A stretch of 6,129 nt of DNA from an uncultured Coriobacteriaceae bacterium. Its GTDB lineage: Bacteria; Actinomycetota; Coriobacteriia; Coriobacteriales; Eggerthellaceae. Numbering within the stretch: the stretch's first letter is position 1; every line of letters starts with the position of its first letter. The notes beneath the pieces are model-generated. The model saw only the letters and a list, made by a program, of their open reading frames with translations. It did not search any database and was not told the DNA's origin. A program made the translations under genes and the position numbers. The stretch is taken from positions 1 to 6,129 of the forward strand of contig CACZIP010000131.1 of assembly GCA_902781245.1 (NCBI GenBank), read 5' to 3'. Below, piece by piece: positions 4,680 through 6,129 of this stretch.

Positions 4680-6129
4680 TTAGCCGAAATACGTCGGCGA
4701 CGCTTTCTTGTACTCCTTCGTGGAGATGAGGACGCGCGGTTCGGCACCCGTCAATGACTGAACGATAGAAACGCGCTCGTCAAGTTCTTCCTGCGTCTTC
4801 GCATGAACCATTGCATACAGGTTGTACGGCCACTCCTCAGCACGGCGGCGCGCGTAGCAATGCGACACGAACGAGAGCTCGGAGAGCTGGGAACCGAGAT
4901 CGTCAAGTGCATCAGGAGGAACATCGAGAACCGTCATGCCGTTGAAGGCATAGCCCATCCTGCGATGCTGCACGAACGCACCAACGCGACGAATCGTCCC
5001 ATCGGCTTTCCAGGCGCGAAGTCGGTCAAGCACCCAGGCTTCGTCGGGACACCCGAGGATGTTCGAGAACGGTCGCTCGTCGGTCAAATCATCTTGCATC
5101 CAGCGCACAAGCGCCCGGTCGCGCGGGTCGTTCGCGTCAAACGAGCTCTCGACGGGCGCGGCGACAACCGGAGCTGAGGCGTTTCCGAAATCGACGCGCA
5201 CTTTGTATAGGGCAGTCGGAGGAAGGTTGATGACTTCGCAGCCCGTTTCGTCACGAACCTCCTCGATGACGCGGTCGATTTCATCAAGCGAGCTCGCAAT
5301 TGCCGTGAACCAGATGTTGAACTCATGGTTGCGCAGGTAGTTGTGGGTGATTTCGGGATGGGCGCTTACCATGGCGGCGATGCGGTCAACCTCGGCTTCG
5401 TCGCCCAACGCCTTCACGCCGCACAGCGTCGAGGTGAACCCGAGGCTACGCGAGGAAAACGATGCGCCTATTCGCCTGATCATATCGTTGCGACGCAGCG
5501 ATGCAACGGCATCGAGCACCTGGTCGCGCTCGAGCCCAAGGGTCTCCGCCAGCGCACCGTACGGATCGCTTTCTATCGGAAAGCCGCTCTGTATGACATC
5601 GAGTACGCGCTGCTCGATAACCTTCTTTGGCTGATGGGCGCAATAGGGCTCCTCGGCCAAGTAGTCACCAGTTGCCGCAAGAGCGCGGGCGCGGCACCCT
5701 CCGCAGACGTGCTTGTATTCGCACAAGCCGCACTTCCCCTTCAGACGCGAGAAATCGCGCAAATCGGCGAACACCGGCGAGTTCACCCAAATCTTCGAGA
5801 AGGGCTCTTCCTTGACATTGCCGAGTTGCATGTCGAAATACCCGCATGGTTGCACGTCGCCGACATGGCTGATGAACGCGAACGTTATCCCGCCCAAGCA
5901 TCCACGCGTCATCGCTTCCATACCATATGTCTCGGGCATGACTTCGCGGCCTTCCTTGGCGGAAAGCCGGCGGATGATGCGGTAGTACTGAGGGGCATCC
6001 GTCGGCTTGAAATGCAGGGGACTCGTCTTCTGGCAATGGTAAGCCCACGTGAGCACTTCCTCGTATTCGTCGGGCGTGAGCTCGACATCGACGAGGTCTT
6101 CCCCACGGCCGGTCGGGACAAGCAGAAAC
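4680..6129 (-). CDS. Radical SAM heme-biosynthesis protein fused to AhbA- and AhbB-like siroheme decarboxylase domains (5' end missing)
   Basis: The frame is open to the right edge, giving 482 visible residues (numbered from base 6128). It lacks the N-terminal part where the radical-SAM CxxxCxxC cluster would lie. FLLVPTGRGEDL (1-12) and TDAPQYYRI (43-51) are features of the AhbC/AhbD/NirJ family. Seven cysteines (77, 95, 133, 136, 142, 145, 163) form a SPASM domain for auxiliary Fe-S clusters. A first AsnC/Lrp-like siroheme decarboxylase domain follows (about 170-314: IRRIGASF, THNYLRNHEFNIWFT), AhbA-like. After a 20-residue Ala/Pro/Ser-containing linker comes a second (about 335-482: IRRVGAF, SHCYARRR, EEWPYNLYAMVHA, STKEYKK), AhbB-like. 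Family knowledge: AhbA/B decarboxylate siroheme to 12,18-didecarboxysiroheme, AhbC yields Fe-coproporphyrin III, and AhbD yields heme b; NirDLGH/NirJ are the heme d1 counterparts. Automated annotation could mislabel the C-terminal half as an Lrp/AsnC regulator. Which radical-SAM step it performs is not resolved. A GTG at 6056 is not the start. Confidence 0.88.
   Translation of the reverse strand, partial: FLLVPTGRGEDLVDVELTPDEYEEVLTWAYHCQKTSPLHFKPTDAPQYYRIIRRLSAKEGREVMPETYGMEAMTRGCLGGITFAFISHVGDVQPCGYFDMQLGNVKEEPFSKIWVNSPVFADLRDFSRLKGKCGLCEYKHVCGGCRARALAATGDYLAEEPYCAHQPKKVIEQRVLDVIQSGFPIESDPYGALAETLGLERDQVLDAVASLRRNDMIRRIGASFSSRSLGFTSTLCGVKALGDEAEVDRIAAMVSAHPEITHNYLRNHEFNIWFTAIASSLDEIDRVIEEVRDETGCEVINLPPTALYKVRVDFGNASAPVVAAPVESSFDANDPRDRALVRWMQDDLTDERPFSNILGCPDEAWVLDRLRAWKADGTIRRVGAFVQHRRMGYAFNGMTVLDVPPDALDDLGSQLSELSFVSHCYARRRAEEWPYNLYAMVHAKTQEELDERVSIVQSLTGAEPRVLISTKEYKKASPTYFG

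Noticed and set aside
4683..5621. Lrp/AsnC-type transcription regulators in the C-terminal half of the heme gene
   Set aside because: The IRRIGA, THNY, SHCY and WPYNLYAM motifs and the fusion to a SPASM domain point to siroheme decarboxylase domains, which share the AsnC/Lrp fold but are enzymes.

Overview
The window looks like chromosomal DNA from a high-GC, anaerobic actinobacterium, probably class Coriobacteriia (Eggerthellaceae/Slackia-like). That assignment is an inference from protein style, moderate-to-high GC with AT-rich promoter patches, and the pairing of a NimA-like flavoprotein with alternative (siroheme-route) heme genes. No database search was possible. There are six protein genes, two of them cut by the window edges. 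I saw no tRNA, rRNA, CRISPR array or transposase.

Left part (1-2607, all minus strand): amino-sugar phosphate metabolism. From upstream to downstream in the direction of transcription come glmM (phosphoglucosamine mutase), nagB (glucosamine-6-phosphate deaminase), a strong intrinsic terminator, and the first 35 codons of a probable left-handed beta-helix nucleotidyl/acyl-transferase of the UDP-GlcNAc pyrophosphorylase type. GlmM and NagB compete for glucosamine-6-phosphate, one directing it to cell-wall UDP-GlcNAc and the other to glycolysis. The 303 bp between glmM and nagB is dense in structure. It holds a REP/BIME-like pair of inverted hairpins and, next to the probable nagB promoter, three alternating copies of a 9-bp element that can form mutually exclusive stems. 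NagB also carries Lys where the catalytic Glu of the family is expected.

Middle part (2608-4660): an MFS exporter-like gene (minus) and a NimA-type split-barrel flavoprotein gene (plus) diverge from a 133-bp intergenic region. That region contains ATCGCGAT palindromes on a 23-bp spacing and a separate inverted repeat that includes the MFS start codon. The two genes may be a co-regulated detoxification/export pair.

Right part (4680-6129, minus, running off the edge): the most unusual gene. One open frame joins a radical-SAM/SPASM protein of the AhbC/AhbD/NirJ heme family to two successive AsnC/Lrp-like siroheme decarboxylase domains, AhbA-like then AhbB-like. This would place several steps of the siroheme-to-heme (or heme d1) route on one polypeptide.
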